DNA of 64,000 bases, from the NCBI GenBank assembly GCA_945882615.1, contig CAMCWK010000005.1, positions 62,001-126,000 of the forward strand. Reading direction: 5' to 3'. Shown here piece after piece: positions 43,372 through 51,972 of this stretch. This DNA is from Rhizobium sp. Q54 (GTDB taxonomy: Bacteria; Pseudomonadota; Alphaproteobacteria; Micropepsales; Micropepsaceae). The translations under genes and the position numbers were made by a program. The notes below the pieces were generated by a model that saw only the letters and a program-made list of their open reading frames with translations, was not told the DNA's origin and did not search any database. How positions within the stretch are numbered: the first letter of the stretch is position 1; each line of letters opens with the position of its first letter.

Positions 43372-44850
43372 ATGCAGAACGAAATAGACATGATGGCCCA
43401 GATCGAGGCCGCCGTGAATCTGGTCAACGGCATTGTCTGGGGACCGGCAATGCTGATCCTGATCCTGGGCACCGGCCTTTACCTCATGGTGGGGCTGGCT
43501 TTTATGCCGCTGCGCCGCCTGCCTTCCGCCTTCCGCCTGATGTTCCAGGGGCGCCGCACCAGCGCGGATGAAAAGGGCGAGATCACGCCCTTCCAGTCCC
43601 TGATGACGGCCCTGGCCGCCACCATTGGTACCGGCAATATCGCGGGCGTGGCCACGGCCATCGCGCTGGGCGGACCTGGCGCGGTATTCTGGATGTGGAT
43701 GACCGCGCTGGTCGGCATGGCGACCAAGTATGGCGAGGCCGTGCTGGCGATCCGTTATCGCGAGGTCGATGCCGAGGGCCGCTATGTCGGCGGACCGATG
43801 TACTACATCAAGAACGGCTTGGGGCCGCGCTGGGCCTGGATGGCCTGGCTGTTCGCATTCTTCGCCGCCATTGCCGGCTTCGGCATCGGCAACATGGTGC
43901 AGGCCAATTCGCTGGCCGACGTGTTCCGCGAAACCGCCGGCGTGCCGCCTTGGGCCACCGGCATCGTGCTGACCACTATCGTCTTTGTCGTGATCATCGG
44001 TGGGCTGAAGCGCATTGCGGCCTGGTCGGACAAGCTCGTGCCGTTCATGGCCACCGTCTATGTGATCGGAAGCCTTGCCATCATCGCGGCCAATATCGGC
44101 CAGGTTCCCGACGCTTTCGCGCTGATCTTCCGCGATGCCTTCACCGGCACGGCCGCTGCGGGCGGCTTTGCCGGCGCGGCCATGATCATGGGCCTGCGCT
44201 ATGGCGTGGCGCGGGGCATTTTCTCCAACGAGGCGGGCCTGGGCTCCGCCGCCATCGCCCATGCCGCGGCCCAGACGCGCGATCCCGCGCGCCTGGGCAT
44301 GGTGGCGATGCTGGGCACCTTCATCGACACCATCATCGTCTGCACCATGACGGCGCTGGTCATCCTGACCGTGACCGTGCCGGTGGAAGTGAACGGCGTG
44401 ATCCAGCAACTGCCCGCCTGGATGAGCGGCAAGACCGGCGCCAGCCTCTCGGCGCTGGCCTATGGCAGCGGGTTGCCGGGCGTCGGCCATTGGATCGTCA
44501 CGCTGGGTCTGGTGTTGTTCGTGTTCACCACCCTGCTCGGCTGGAGTTATTACGGCGAGCGGGCCGCCGCTTATATGTTCGGGGTGAAGGTGATTCTGCC
44601 CTACCGCCTGCTCTGGGTGGCCTGCGTCTTTGTCGGCTGCGTCGCCAAGCTGGACCTGGTGTGGAATTTCTCCGACACGATGAATGCGCTGATGGCGATC
44701 CCGAACCTCATCGCGCTGCTCCTATTGTCGGGGACGGTCTTTGCCATCACCAGAGCCTCGCCGGCCTCGGGGCGCGGCGATCTGGAGGCGCCGCCGCCGG
44801 ACATTCCGACCCAGGCAACACCGGAAGAACGTCAGGGCTCCAGCCGGTAG
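43372..44850 (+). CDS. Alanine/glycine:cation symporter (AGCS family)
   Basis: About 492 residues, polytopic inner-membrane protein importing alanine or glycine with Na+ or H+. Seen: the family signature ALAATIGTGNIAGVATAIA with GGPGAVFWMWMTALVGMATK, then EGRYVGGPMYYIKNGLG, and GFAGAAMIMGLRYGVARGIF, SNEAGLGSAAIAHAAA, all strongly conserved in AGCS. ATG 43372 (MQNEIDMMAQ) is preferred over GTG 43351. The 3' end overlaps the convergent methyltransferase gene by 19 bases. Confidence 0.92.
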   Translation: MQNEIDMMAQIEAAVNLVNGIVWGPAMLILILGTGLYLMVGLAFMPLRRLPSAFRLMFQGRRTSADEKGEITPFQSLMTALAATIGTGNIAGVATAIALGGPGAVFWMWMTALVGMATKYGEAVLAIRYREVDAEGRYVGGPMYYIKNGLGPRWAWMAWLFAFFAAIAGFGIGNMVQANSLADVFRETAGVPPWATGIVLTTIVFVVIIGGLKRIAAWSDKLVPFMATVYVIGSLAIIAANIGQVPDAFALIFRDAFTGTAAAGGFAGAAMIMGLRYGVARGIFSNEAGLGSAAIAHAAAQTRDPARLGMVAMLGTFIDTIIVCTMTALVILTVTVPVEVNGVIQQLPAWMSGKTGASLSALAYGSGLPGVGHWIVTLGLVLFVFTTLLGWSYYGERAAAYMFGVKVILPYRLLWVACVFVGCVAKLDLVWNFSDTMNALMAIPNLIALLLLSGTVFAITRASPASGRGDLEAPPPDIPTQATPEERQGSSR

Positions 44851-45464
44851 ACGCCGGTTTCGCGGATCTCGCGGTCTTCCAGATCGCGGCTGGTCTGGAC
44901 GGTATAGCTGGCGAGTTTTTCCACGCCGTGCTTGGGAAAATAGCTGCGTCCCGGATCGCCCAGCAGCGCTGGGCTGGCCAGCGACGTCAGCCAGGCCAGC
45001 AAGCGTTCGGCCAGCGGGCGCTCATAAAAAAGATCGCCCACCAGGATCATGTCCCATGCGCCGGGCAAGCCGATCAGATCATCCTGCGTTACCGTGATGT
45101 CCAGGTTATTGGCCTGCGCGTTCAGGCGAATGGCGGCGCAGGCAAAACCGTCAATATCGGCGGCCTGCACCTGGGCGGCACCCGCCTTCTTTGCCGCCAA
45201 TCCCACCAGCCCGGAGCCGGAGCCGATGTCCAGCACTGTCTTGCCAGCTACCAGCACGGGGTTGTCCAGGACATAGCGTGCCAACGCCTGACCACCTGCC
45301 CAGGCAAAGGCCCAATAGGGTGGGGGCACGCCGATCTCCACCAGCTCTTCTTCGGTTTTGCGCCACAGCGGCACCACCTCGGTGGCGAGATACAGGGAAA
45401 TCTCCGGCACCAGCGGCGGCGCAAGCAGCGCGGCATTGGCGCGGATAAAGTCTTCGGGGTTCAT
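44832..45464 (-). CDS. Class I methyltransferase, ETF-beta lysine methyltransferase (METTL20)-like
   Basis: 210 residues. MNPEDFIRANAALLAPPLVP is followed by ISLYLATEVVPLWRKTEEEL and PPPYWAFAWAGGQALARYVL. VLDIGSGSGLVGLAAKKAGA is SAM motif I, with AADIDGFACAAIRLNA and MILVGDLFYERPLA (post-motif DxFY). The pattern matches bacterial METTL20 homologues that methylate electron transfer flavoprotein beta, one being characterised from Agrobacterium; the substrate here is by similarity only. The upstream in-frame extension to 45758 lacks protein-like character. ATG 45464 lies 65 bases from the divergent Mpo1-like gene. Confidence 0.85.
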   Translation of the reverse strand: MNPEDFIRANAALLAPPLVPEISLYLATEVVPLWRKTEEELVEIGVPPPYWAFAWAGGQALARYVLDNPVLVAGKTVLDIGSGSGLVGLAAKKAGAAQVQAADIDGFACAAIRLNAQANNLDITVTQDDLIGLPGAWDMILVGDLFYERPLAERLLAWLTSLASPALLGDPGRSYFPKHGVEKLASYTVQTSRDLEDREIRETGVYRLEP

Positions 45465-45529
45465 GGCGGGCAGCTTGGGACTGTGCCGGCACGGTTGGCA
45501 AGCAGCCGGCGGCAGCGCAGAATGCCCCG

Positions 45530-45835
45530 ATGAGCGATCGCTACCAGAGTTTTGCCGAATTCTATCCCTTCTATCTGAGCGAGCACTCCAATCGCACCGC
45601 GCGGCGGCTGCATTTTGTCGGGACCTCGCTGGCCCTGCTCTGCCTTCTGGAGCTGGTGATGACCCGCGATCTGTCCTGGCTGATCTTGGCGCTGGTCTTC
45701 GGCTATGGCTTCGCCTGGTTCGCGCATTTCCAGTTCGAAAAGAACCGTCCCGCAACATTCAAATATCCGCTCTATAGCCTGATGGGCGATGGACGGATGT
45801 TCTGGGAAATCCTGACCGGCAAAATACCGTTCTAG
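45530..45835 (+). CDS. Mpo1-like (DUF962) membrane protein
   Basis: 101 residues. The N-terminal YQSFAEFYPFYLSEHSNRT is followed by HFVGTSLALLCLLELV, a second hydrophobic segment (LSWLILALVFGYGFAWFAHF) and EKNRPATFKYPLYSLMGDG, the conserved signature of DUF962. The yeast member Mpo1 is an Fe-dependent dioxygenase acting on 2-hydroxy fatty acids; the histidines in SEH, LHF and AHF fit that metal site. Whether the bacterial protein does this is inference. Its 3' end overlaps convergent ubiA by 4 bases. Confidence 0.85.
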   Translation: MSDRYQSFAEFYPFYLSEHSNRTARRLHFVGTSLALLCLLELVMTRDLSWLILALVFGYGFAWFAHFQFEKNRPATFKYPLYSLMGDGRMFWEILTGKIPF

Positions 45836-46770
45836 CCGAACAGGCTTGCCAGCAGGAACGCCAGCGCGATCAGCGCCCCGGTGTCGCGGTTGGAGCGAAA
45901 CACGCGCAGGCAATTTTCGGAACTGTTGATGTCCAGCGTCCTGACTTGCCACAGCAGATGTGCGCCCGCAGCCAGCATCACAAAGGCAAATGGCCAGCCG
46001 GCATGTTCGGTGAAGCCGGCTGCCAGGATCAGGGTGAAACTGGCGGCATAGAAGCGCAATATCCATTTGCGGGAGTCCGCGCCGAACAAGCGCGCGGTGG
46101 ATTTGACCCCGATCAGTTCGTCATCATCCTTGTCCTGATGGGCATAGATGGTGTCATAGCCCAGCGTCCAGAAGATCAACCCCGCATAAAGCATGGCAAC
46201 GCCCAGATCGAGTCGTCCGGTCTGGGCGGCAAAGCCCAGCAGCGCCCCCCAGTTGAAGGTGAGGCCCAGCCAGGCCTGCGGCCACCAGGTGATGCGCTTC
46301 ATGAAGGGGTAGGCGGCGACCAGCAGCAACGAGGCCGCGCCCAGTACCACCGCGAACCAGCTGAATTGCAGCAGGATGACAAGTCCGATCAGGCACAGGC
46401 CGGCCAGGAGGATCAAAGCCTGCCTGGTCGTGATCGCGCCGGATGGAATCGGACGGCCACGGGTTCGGGCCACCTGGGCATCGATGTCGCGGTCGATAAT
46501 GTCGTTGAAGGTGCAGCCGGCGCCGCGCATCACCAGCGCGCCGACGGCGAACAGGATCACATAATAATAGTCACGCCATTCCAGGAAGCGGCGCTCTTCG
46601 GCGGCGGCGCCCAGCAACAAGCCCATCACGCAGGGCCAGAACAGCAGCCATGTGCCGACGGGACGGTCCAGCCGCATCAATTGCAGCCAGGGTCGAAGCC
46701 GCGGCGGCATATGCTCGACCCAGCTTGCGGGCAGGGCGTCGGCAGGAGCGGCTTGATTAGGGATCGGCAT
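45832..46770 (-). CDS. ubiA: 4-hydroxybenzoate polyprenyltransferase
   Basis: 312 residues from ATG 46770, integral membrane prenyltransferase of ubiquinone synthesis. Seen: the first Asp-rich motif GCTFNDIIDRDIDAQVARTR, RPIPSGAIT, and the second motif YDTIYAHQDKDDD, flanked by about eight transmembrane segments. Start choice is uncertain: an ATG at 46788 shares bases with the rsmE ATG (CATG), and a frame continues to 46833. None has a clear ribosome-binding site. It diverges from rsmE and converges on the Mpo1-like gene. Confidence 0.92.
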   Translation of the reverse strand: MPIPNQAAPADALPASWVEHMPPRLRPWLQLMRLDRPVGTWLLFWPCVMGLLLGAAAEERRFLEWRDYYYVILFAVGALVMRGAGCTFNDIIDRDIDAQVARTRGRPIPSGAITTRQALILLAGLCLIGLVILLQFSWFAVVLGAASLLLVAAYPFMKRITWWPQAWLGLTFNWGALLGFAAQTGRLDLGVAMLYAGLIFWTLGYDTIYAHQDKDDDELIGVKSTARLFGADSRKWILRFYAASFTLILAAGFTEHAGWPFAFVMLAAGAHLLWQVRTLDINSSENCLRVFRSNRDTGALIALAFLLASLFG

Positions 46771-46786
46771 CGCGGTCAATTGTGGC

Positions 46787-47551
46787 ATGAGCGAAGAATT
46801 AAATGAAACGGCGTTGGCGGAAGCGGGCGGCAAAACCCGCCTTTATGTGACCGGCGATCTGGGCGAAGGCGTGGCGGTGACGCTGGATGAGGGCCAGACC
46901 CATTATCTGTTGCATGTGCTGCGGGCGAAACCGGGGAACCTGGTGTCGCTGTTCAATGGCCGCGACGGCGAATGGCTGGCGGAAATCACGGAAGGCAGCA
47001 AGCGCGGCGTCATCGCCACCTGTCGCCAGCAGATAGATGTTCAGCGCGGCACGCCCGACATTTGGCTGGCCTTCGCCCCGGTGAAGAAGACGCCGTCGGA
47101 TTATCTGGTGCAGAAGGCGGCGGAACTGGGCGTATCGGTGCTGCAGCCGGTTTTCACCCGCCGCACCATCGTCAGCCGCATCAATGAAGAGCGCATGGCG
47201 GCCAATGCGGTGGAGGCGGCGGAACAATCCGGGCGCCTCACCGTGCCGGAGATCCGCACTGGCGTGACGCTCGATAAATTGCTGGCGGGATGGCCGCGGG
47301 AACGCCGCCTGTTGTTCTGCGACGAGGGCGGCGACGCCAAGACCATGACGCAAGCCGCGCGCGAAAGCCGCGGCGGGCCGTGCGGCATTCTCACCGGCCC
47401 CGAAGGCGGCTTCGATCCTGCCGAGCGCGCGGCGCTGCGCGCCTTGCCGTTTGTCGTGCCGGTGAGTCTGGGCCCGCGCATCCTGCGCGCCGACACCGCC
47501 GCGCTGGCGTCGCTAGCGATCTGGCAGGCTGTCGCCGGCGACTGGAGCTGA
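46787..47551 (+). CDS. rsmE: 16S rRNA (uracil-1498-N3)-methyltransferase
   Basis: 254 residues, SPOUT-fold enzyme. Seen: an N-terminal PUA-like domain (TRLYVTGDLGEGVAVTLDEG, HYLLHVLRAKPGNLVSLFNG), then LAFAPVKKTPSDYLVQKAAE, EAAEQSGRLTVPEI, and the trefoil-knot motifs GILTGPEGGFDPAERAAL and PVSLGPRILRADTAAL. It is divergent from ubiA. The 3' end overlaps the convergent membrane-protein gene by 39 bases, an unusually long tail-to-tail overlap. Confidence 0.95.
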   Translation: MSEELNETALAEAGGKTRLYVTGDLGEGVAVTLDEGQTHYLLHVLRAKPGNLVSLFNGRDGEWLAEITEGSKRGVIATCRQQIDVQRGTPDIWLAFAPVKKTPSDYLVQKAAELGVSVLQPVFTRRTIVSRINEERMAANAVEAAEQSGRLTVPEIRTGVTLDKLLAGWPRERRLLFCDEGGDAKTMTQAARESRGGPCGILTGPEGGFDPAERAALRALPFVVPVSLGPRILRADTAALASLAIWQAVAGDWS

Positions 47552-48433
47552 CTTGCCTTCGGTGAGCGCGCGGTAGGCGAAGGCCTGCGCGCCGGTCGCG
47601 ACCCCGATATAAGCCAACGCCAGGACGGCCGCGATGGGTATGGCGATATACCATTGATCCACATAGGCGTTCAGCGATGCGATCTGCCAGGACAATTCGG
47701 CCGCCTGCTTGGCCTGTTCGTCAAGCCCTTCGGTTTCCGGTGGCATACCTGCCAGGAAGATGGTCGCAGCGAACTGGATGAGAGAGAAAGGCGTCGTAAT
47801 GGCAAGTACGATCAGCAACGTGCGCCAGAAATTTCCGGCCAGCATCTGCCACGACTGGCTTACGCCGAGTATCTGCTCGGTAATATTGATCGGCCCCAGC
47901 AGGAACAGGAAGCGGATCGCGATATAGAAAAGGCTGTAGCCGAAACCCGCGACCAGCAGCCCCCCCAAGATTGCCACCGTTGGCCGGGTCCCGGGCGCCA
48001 TAGCCATTACAAGATCCAGGGAATAGGCAATCAGCATCATCCCGGCAAAGGTGACCAGTGCAACGGCGCAACAGGCCAGCGCGCCGGAAATATAGCCGCC
48101 CAGCAGCCGCCACATTTTCTGGCCGATCGGGAAATAGAATCGTGATGCGGGCGGCAGGCCAAGCGCGGTCTCGATCGCGGCCGTCAACTGTACAAAAAAC
48201 AGGACGACAAGAAGGCCGTACAGGAGGAACAGCGGCCCAATCATGCCGAAGGCGGAAGGGTCTTTTGCCTGCAACCCTTCAAGAAATCGGGCGGCATATT
48301 GTGCTGCGGGAACGCAGACGATCAGTTGTGCGGCCAGCGGGAGCCATATCGCATTGAGGATCGTTCCCATCTTGCCAAAGCCAAAGCGATAGGCATGTGC
48401 GATGGCCGCGCCGACCGGAATTTTCTTTTTCAT
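47513..48433 (-). CDS. Multi-pass membrane protein of unknown function
   Basis: 306 residues; I do not recognise the family. About six hydrophobic segments are visible, for example LFLLYGLLVVLFFVQLTAAI, ISGALACCAVALVTFAGMML and AILGGLLVAGFGYSLFYIAI. WQMLAGNFWRTLLIVLAITT and the polar loop TEGLDEQAKQAAELSW precede the last segments. The N-terminus MKKKIPVGAAIAHAYRFGFG is positively charged, implying a cytoplasmic start. The architecture resembles bacterial DUF-type glycerophosphoryl-diesterase membrane domains, but weakly. The last 39 bases overlap rsmE on the other strand. Confidence 0.7.
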   Translation of the reverse strand: MKKKIPVGAAIAHAYRFGFGKMGTILNAIWLPLAAQLIVCVPAAQYAARFLEGLQAKDPSAFGMIGPLFLLYGLLVVLFFVQLTAAIETALGLPPASRFYFPIGQKMWRLLGGYISGALACCAVALVTFAGMMLIAYSLDLVMAMAPGTRPTVAILGGLLVAGFGYSLFYIAIRFLFLLGPINITEQILGVSQSWQMLAGNFWRTLLIVLAITTPFSLIQFAATIFLAGMPPETEGLDEQAKQAAELSWQIASLNAYVDQWYIAIPIAAVLALAYIGVATGAQAFAYRALTEGKSAPVAGDSLPDR

Positions 48434-48572
48434 GATGCTGTCCCCAACCCCAGGGGAGCTTAGCAGAGGTACGAGTGGACCGAAATTGCCCGCTTTCTTA
48501 CGCCAGGCGCAACCGCCCGCTCACGCCGAAGCAGTCATTGACCCGGCTGAAGCGCGATGGCCTTCCCAAGCG

Positions 48573-49121
48573 TCAATCGTAGCGCTTGTCGTAGACGCCC
48601 TGCAATTGACGCCAGATATCCCAGATTGAGGGCGGGACCCGGCCCTCCGCCCGGTGCTGCAGCATCGAAAGATGACTGTGCCAGCCGCCAGAAATATTGA
48701 GCGCATAGGCGCGGTCCGGCAGCTTGGAATGGGTCAGGGTCAGCTTGATCTTGCCATCGGCCTGCGGCGTCAGGCGGATGTCCACTTCCGAATACTGCCC
48801 GTCAGCAATCGGCTTGCCGAAGGTGAAAGCGAGGCGGTGCGGCGGCTCCAGCGCCAAGAGGATGCTGGTCATTTTTTGCGGCTCGCGGTCGACATTCTCG
48901 TAGCCGGGCGGCGGCGGTGATTTGTGCGGCGAGTAATCGGCATGATGGAATGTCATCTCGAACGGTTCGCCGATCTTTGCGGGCAGGGCGCCGCTGGTGA
49001 ACCATTGTGCGCGCTTGTCGCTGTCGGCCAGATAGGACCAAGCTTTTTCAATCGGGCCCGGCAGCACCCGCTCGAACCGCACCGTGGAGTCGTCGACCCG
49101 TACGCCAAATTCGTCCGTCAT
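48573..49121 (-). CDS. SRPBCC/AHSA1-domain protein
   Basis: 182 residues: a START-like helix-grip domain beginning VRFERVLPGPIEKAWSYLAD and DKRAQWFTSG, with GGWHSHLSMLQHRAEG near the C-terminus. AHSA1-type proteins bind small hydrophobic ligands or act with Hsp90; ligand unknown. The gene is downstream of and overlaps an ArsR gene by 4 bases (49118-49121), a recurring ArsR-SRPBCC pairing in which the repressor controls its partner. About 140 bases with no recognised feature lie on its other side. Confidence 0.85.
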   Translation of the reverse strand: MTDEFGVRVDDSTVRFERVLPGPIEKAWSYLADSDKRAQWFTSGALPAKIGEPFEMTFHHADYSPHKSPPPPGYENVDREPQKMTSILLALEPPHRLAFTFGKPIADGQYSEVDIRLTPQADGKIKLTLTHSKLPDRAYALNISGGWHSHLSMLQHRAEGRVPPSIWDIWRQLQGVYDKRYD

Positions 49122-49423
49122 TTTGAATCCTTCTTCAGGGCTGCTTCCAAGGCGTCGAGGCGCGGATTCCAGAAGGCGCGGATGCGGTCTACCCAGTCGG
49201 CGACTTCCGCCACGCCTTCGGGGTTGAGGGCATAGATGCGTTTTTGGGCGTCCACCCGCACCGTCACCAGCCTCGCCGTCTTCAAGGTCTTTAGATGCTG
49301 GGAGATGGCGGGCGGTGACAGCTTGAACCGCCCGGCGATTTCCCCGGAAGAAAGCGCACCCGACGCCAGCATCTCCACGATGCGTTGGCGGGTCGGATCA
49401 GCAAGGGCTGCAAGTGCGGTCAT
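49118..49423 (-). CDS. ArsR-family transcriptional regulator
   Basis: 101-residue winged helix-turn-helix protein: ALAALADPTRQRIVEMLASG, LSSGEIAGRFKLSPPAISQH and LKTLKTARLVTVRVDAQKRI contain the recognition helix and wing. No metal-binding cysteines are present, so metal sensing is unlikely; like other ArsR proteins coupled to SRPBCC genes it may respond to redox, pH or an organic ligand. A 12-bp palindrome upstream is a plausible operator. It is translationally coupled to the SRPBCC gene. Confidence 0.9.
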   Translation of the reverse strand: MTALAALADPTRQRIVEMLASGALSSGEIAGRFKLSPPAISQHLKTLKTARLVTVRVDAQKRIYALNPEGVAEVADWVDRIRAFWNPRLDALEAALKKDSK

Positions 49424-49443
49424 GTGCTATTGATTGCGCATGA

Positions 49444-49455
49444 ACTTAATTAAGT
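49444..49455. promoter_or_regulatory. Candidate ArsR operator palindrome
   Basis: ACTTAATTAAGT, a perfect 12-bp palindrome 20 bases upstream of the arsR ATG, is flanked by outer ATTGA (49429-49433) and TCAAT (49455-49459). It overlaps TTGACT (minus strand, 49453-49458), which could be the arsR -35 element, consistent with autorepression. It lies in the divergent arsR-gshA spacer. Confidence 0.45.
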
Positions 49456-49525
49456 CAATACAAAAATAAAGCCGGCTTGCGGATACCCGGACCCGCACTT
49501 AAGTACCTGTCCGAGGGTCTTTTTC

Positions 49526-50890
49526 ATGTCCATTCCGCAGTCCGCCAGCGGCGAGATTCAAAGCCGCGACGATCTGGTGCGTCACCTTTCCAAAGGGTGT
49601 CGGCCCAAGGCCGACTGGCGCATCGGGACCGAACACGAAAAGTTCGTCTACGACCTCAAGACCCACAAGCCAGTGGCCTATGACGGCAAGCCGGGCATCC
49701 GCCAGCTGCTGGAAGGCATGCAGCGTTTCGGCTGGGAGCCGGTGCGCGAGGGCGAGCACATTATTGGCCTGACGCAAAATGGCGCCTCGCTGAGCCTGGA
49801 GCCGGGTGGGCAGTTCGAACTGTCCGGCGCGGCGGTGAAGACGGTGCATGACACCTGTGCCGAAGTCGCCACCCATCAGGAACAGACGCGGCTGATCGCC
49901 AATGAAATCGGCGTCGGGGTGCTGGGCTTTGGTTTCGCGCCCAGCTGGACGCTGGCGGAAACCCCGGTGATGCCCAAGGGCCGCTACCAGATCATGCGCG
50001 AATATATGCCCAAGGTCGGCGGCTATGGGCTCGACATGATGTTCCGCACCTGCACCGTGCAGGTGAATCTGGATTTCGACTCCGAAGCCGACATGGTGAA
50101 GAAATTCCGCGTCGGCCTGGCGCTGCAGCCGGTCACCACCGCGCTGTTCGCCAACTCGCCCTTCCGCGAGGGGCGGCCCAGCGGCTTTCTGTCATACCGC
50201 GCGCAGGTCTGGACCGATGTCGACAATGCCCGTTCCGGCATGTTGCCCTGGGTGTTCGACGAGGGCATGTCGTTCGAGCGCTATGTCGATTACGCGCTGG
50301 ATGTGCCGATGTACTTCCTCTACCGCGATGGCAAGTATATCGACATGGCGGGCAAGAGCTTCCGCAAATTCTTGGCGCGTGAAATTCCCGAAGTGGCGCA
50401 CATCACTCCGATGATGAGCGACTGGGCCGACCATCTCACCACCATCTTTCCGGAAGTGCGGCTGAAGAGTTTCCTGGAAATGCGCGGCACCGATGGCGGG
50501 GCGTGGCGGCGCATTTGCGGCATGCCGGCGCTGTGGGTCGGGCTTCTTTATGACAGCGTGGCGCTGGACGCCGCCTGGGACATGGTCAAGGACTGGACGG
50601 CGGAAGAACGCCAGGCGATGCGCGATGGCGTCGGCAAGCAGGGCTTCAAGACCCCGTTCCGCAAGGCGACGGTGCATGAACTGTCTCACCGCATTCTGGA
50701 GATTTCCGCCGCCGGATTGAAACGCCGCGCCGAACTGGATGGCGCCGGCATGAGCGAGGACGGGTTTCTCAATCCGGTGCGCGAACTGGTGAACCGCGGT
50801 TACACCCGCTCGGAAGAGATGCTGAAGAATTACTACGGCGCCTGGGGCAGGGACCTGTCGCCGCTCTTCACCGAATACAACTTCCTTTAG
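49526..50890 (+). CDS. gshA: Glutamate-cysteine ligase, plant/alphaproteobacterial type
   Basis: 454 residues, first enzyme of glutathione synthesis. The GCS2-type fold shows IGTEHEKFVYDLKTHKPVAY, LTQNGASLSLEPGGQFELSG, FGFAPSWTLAETPVMPKGRY and MMFRTCTVQVNLDFDSEADM. The C-terminal region has RGTDGGAWRRICGMPALWVG and SEEMLKNYYGAWGRDLSPLF. In many alphaproteobacteria rsmE and gshA are adjacent; here a membrane protein, a SRPBCC gene and an arsR gene separate them. The ATG at 49526 is preceded by GAGGG. The convergent aldo/keto reductase ends 4 bases inside this gene's stop. Confidence 0.95.
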   Translation: MSIPQSASGEIQSRDDLVRHLSKGCRPKADWRIGTEHEKFVYDLKTHKPVAYDGKPGIRQLLEGMQRFGWEPVREGEHIIGLTQNGASLSLEPGGQFELSGAAVKTVHDTCAEVATHQEQTRLIANEIGVGVLGFGFAPSWTLAETPVMPKGRYQIMREYMPKVGGYGLDMMFRTCTVQVNLDFDSEADMVKKFRVGLALQPVTTALFANSPFREGRPSGFLSYRAQVWTDVDNARSGMLPWVFDEGMSFERYVDYALDVPMYFLYRDGKYIDMAGKSFRKFLAREIPEVAHITPMMSDWADHLTTIFPEVRLKSFLEMRGTDGGAWRRICGMPALWVGLLYDSVALDAAWDMVKDWTAEERQAMRDGVGKQGFKTPFRKATVHELSHRILEISAAGLKRRAELDGAGMSEDGFLNPVRELVNRGYTRSEEMLKNYYGAWGRDLSPLFTEYNFL

Positions 50891-51963
50891 GTTTTCTGCG
50901 GCGGCGGCACCACACCGCCCATCGGCACCGGCTCACCCGTCGGAACGCGGGTGGCGTTGTTGCGGCTGATCATCCAGTAGGGATAGTTGGTGCGGTCGGC
51001 GCTGACCGCATCCAGCCGAGTCATTTCTTCCGCCGACAAAGCGAAATCGACCGATGCCAGATTGTCGTTCAGCTGCGCCATGGTCGTCGCGCCGATGATG
51101 GTGGAAGTGATAAAGGGCTTCTGGCGCACCCAGGTCAGTCCGACACAGGCGACCGAGACGCCGTGCTTTTTGGCGATCTCGCGCATGGCGACCACCGTCT
51201 TGTCGGCCTTGTCCTTGTCGATCGGCGGGAAGTCGAAATTGGCGCGGCGGCCGGGTTCGGGCTTGATGTCGCCGTCGGCAGTGTATTTGCCCGCCATGTA
51301 CCCCCCGGCCAGCGGGCTCCACACCAGGCAGCCGATGCTCTGGTCCTGCATCATCGGCACCATCTCCTGCTCGATGTCGCGGCCGGCAATGGAATAATAG
51401 ACCTGGTTGGTTTCGACCCGCGTCAGTCCGCGCTGCTCGGCAATGCCGTTGGCCTTCATGATATTCCAGGCTTCCCAGTTCGAAACCCCGACGTACCGCA
51501 CCATGCCCTGACGCACGAGATCATCCAGCGCGCGCATGGTCTCTTCCAGCGGCGTGACCGGGTCGGAATGATGGATCTGGTAGAGATCAATGTGATCGGT
51601 CTGCAGCCGCTCAAGGCTCAGGCTAACACTGTCCATGATATGGCCGCGACTGGCCCCCATGTCGTTGGGGCCGGGTGCCATGCGGCCGAATACCTTGGTC
51701 GCCAGCACCACGTCGCTGCGCTTTACGCCAAGATCCTTCAGCGCCTGGCCGGTCATCAGTTCGGAATCGCCATAGGAATAGACATTGGCGGTGTCGATGA
51801 AATTGATCCGTGCTTCCAGCGCCCGGCCGATGAAGCTGGTAGCCTCTTTCTGGCTGAGGGTGCCGATGGCGCCGCCGAAATAATTGCGGCCTGAAAAGCC
51901 CCAGGTCCCCATGCACAGTTCGGAGACATAGAGGCCGGTACGGCCCAGGCGATTGAACTTCAT
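50887..51963 (-). CDS. Aldo/keto reductase, potassium-channel beta-subunit-like clade
   Basis: 358 residues. The (beta/alpha)8 reductase shows the tetrad: Asp and Tyr in DTANVYSYGDSE, Lys in VLATKVFGRM, His in IDLYQIHHSDPV. VGVSNWEAWNI and QVYYSIAGRDIEQEM are typical of AKR family members near YghZ/Kv-beta. The C-terminal half carries the NADPH-binding segment SPLAGGYMAGKY and ATTMAQLNDNLAS. Substrate unknown. The 3' end overlaps gshA by 4 bases and the gene follows pirin with a 9-base gap. Confidence 0.9.
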   Translation of the reverse strand: MKFNRLGRTGLYVSELCMGTWGFSGRNYFGGAIGTLSQKEATSFIGRALEARINFIDTANVYSYGDSELMTGQALKDLGVKRSDVVLATKVFGRMAPGPNDMGASRGHIMDSVSLSLERLQTDHIDLYQIHHSDPVTPLEETMRALDDLVRQGMVRYVGVSNWEAWNIMKANGIAEQRGLTRVETNQVYYSIAGRDIEQEMVPMMQDQSIGCLVWSPLAGGYMAGKYTADGDIKPEPGRRANFDFPPIDKDKADKTVVAMREIAKKHGVSVACVGLTWVRQKPFITSTIIGATTMAQLNDNLASVDFALSAEEMTRLDAVSADRTNYPYWMISRNNATRVPTGEPVPMGGVVPPPQKT

Positions 51964-51972
51964 GATCTTCTC

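Noticed and set aside
43695-45533. 612-codon frame across the alanine symporter and the following methyltransferase
   Set aside because: It runs through two clearly coded genes in another frame and lacks any domain pattern; Arg/His/Gly-rich shadow sequence.
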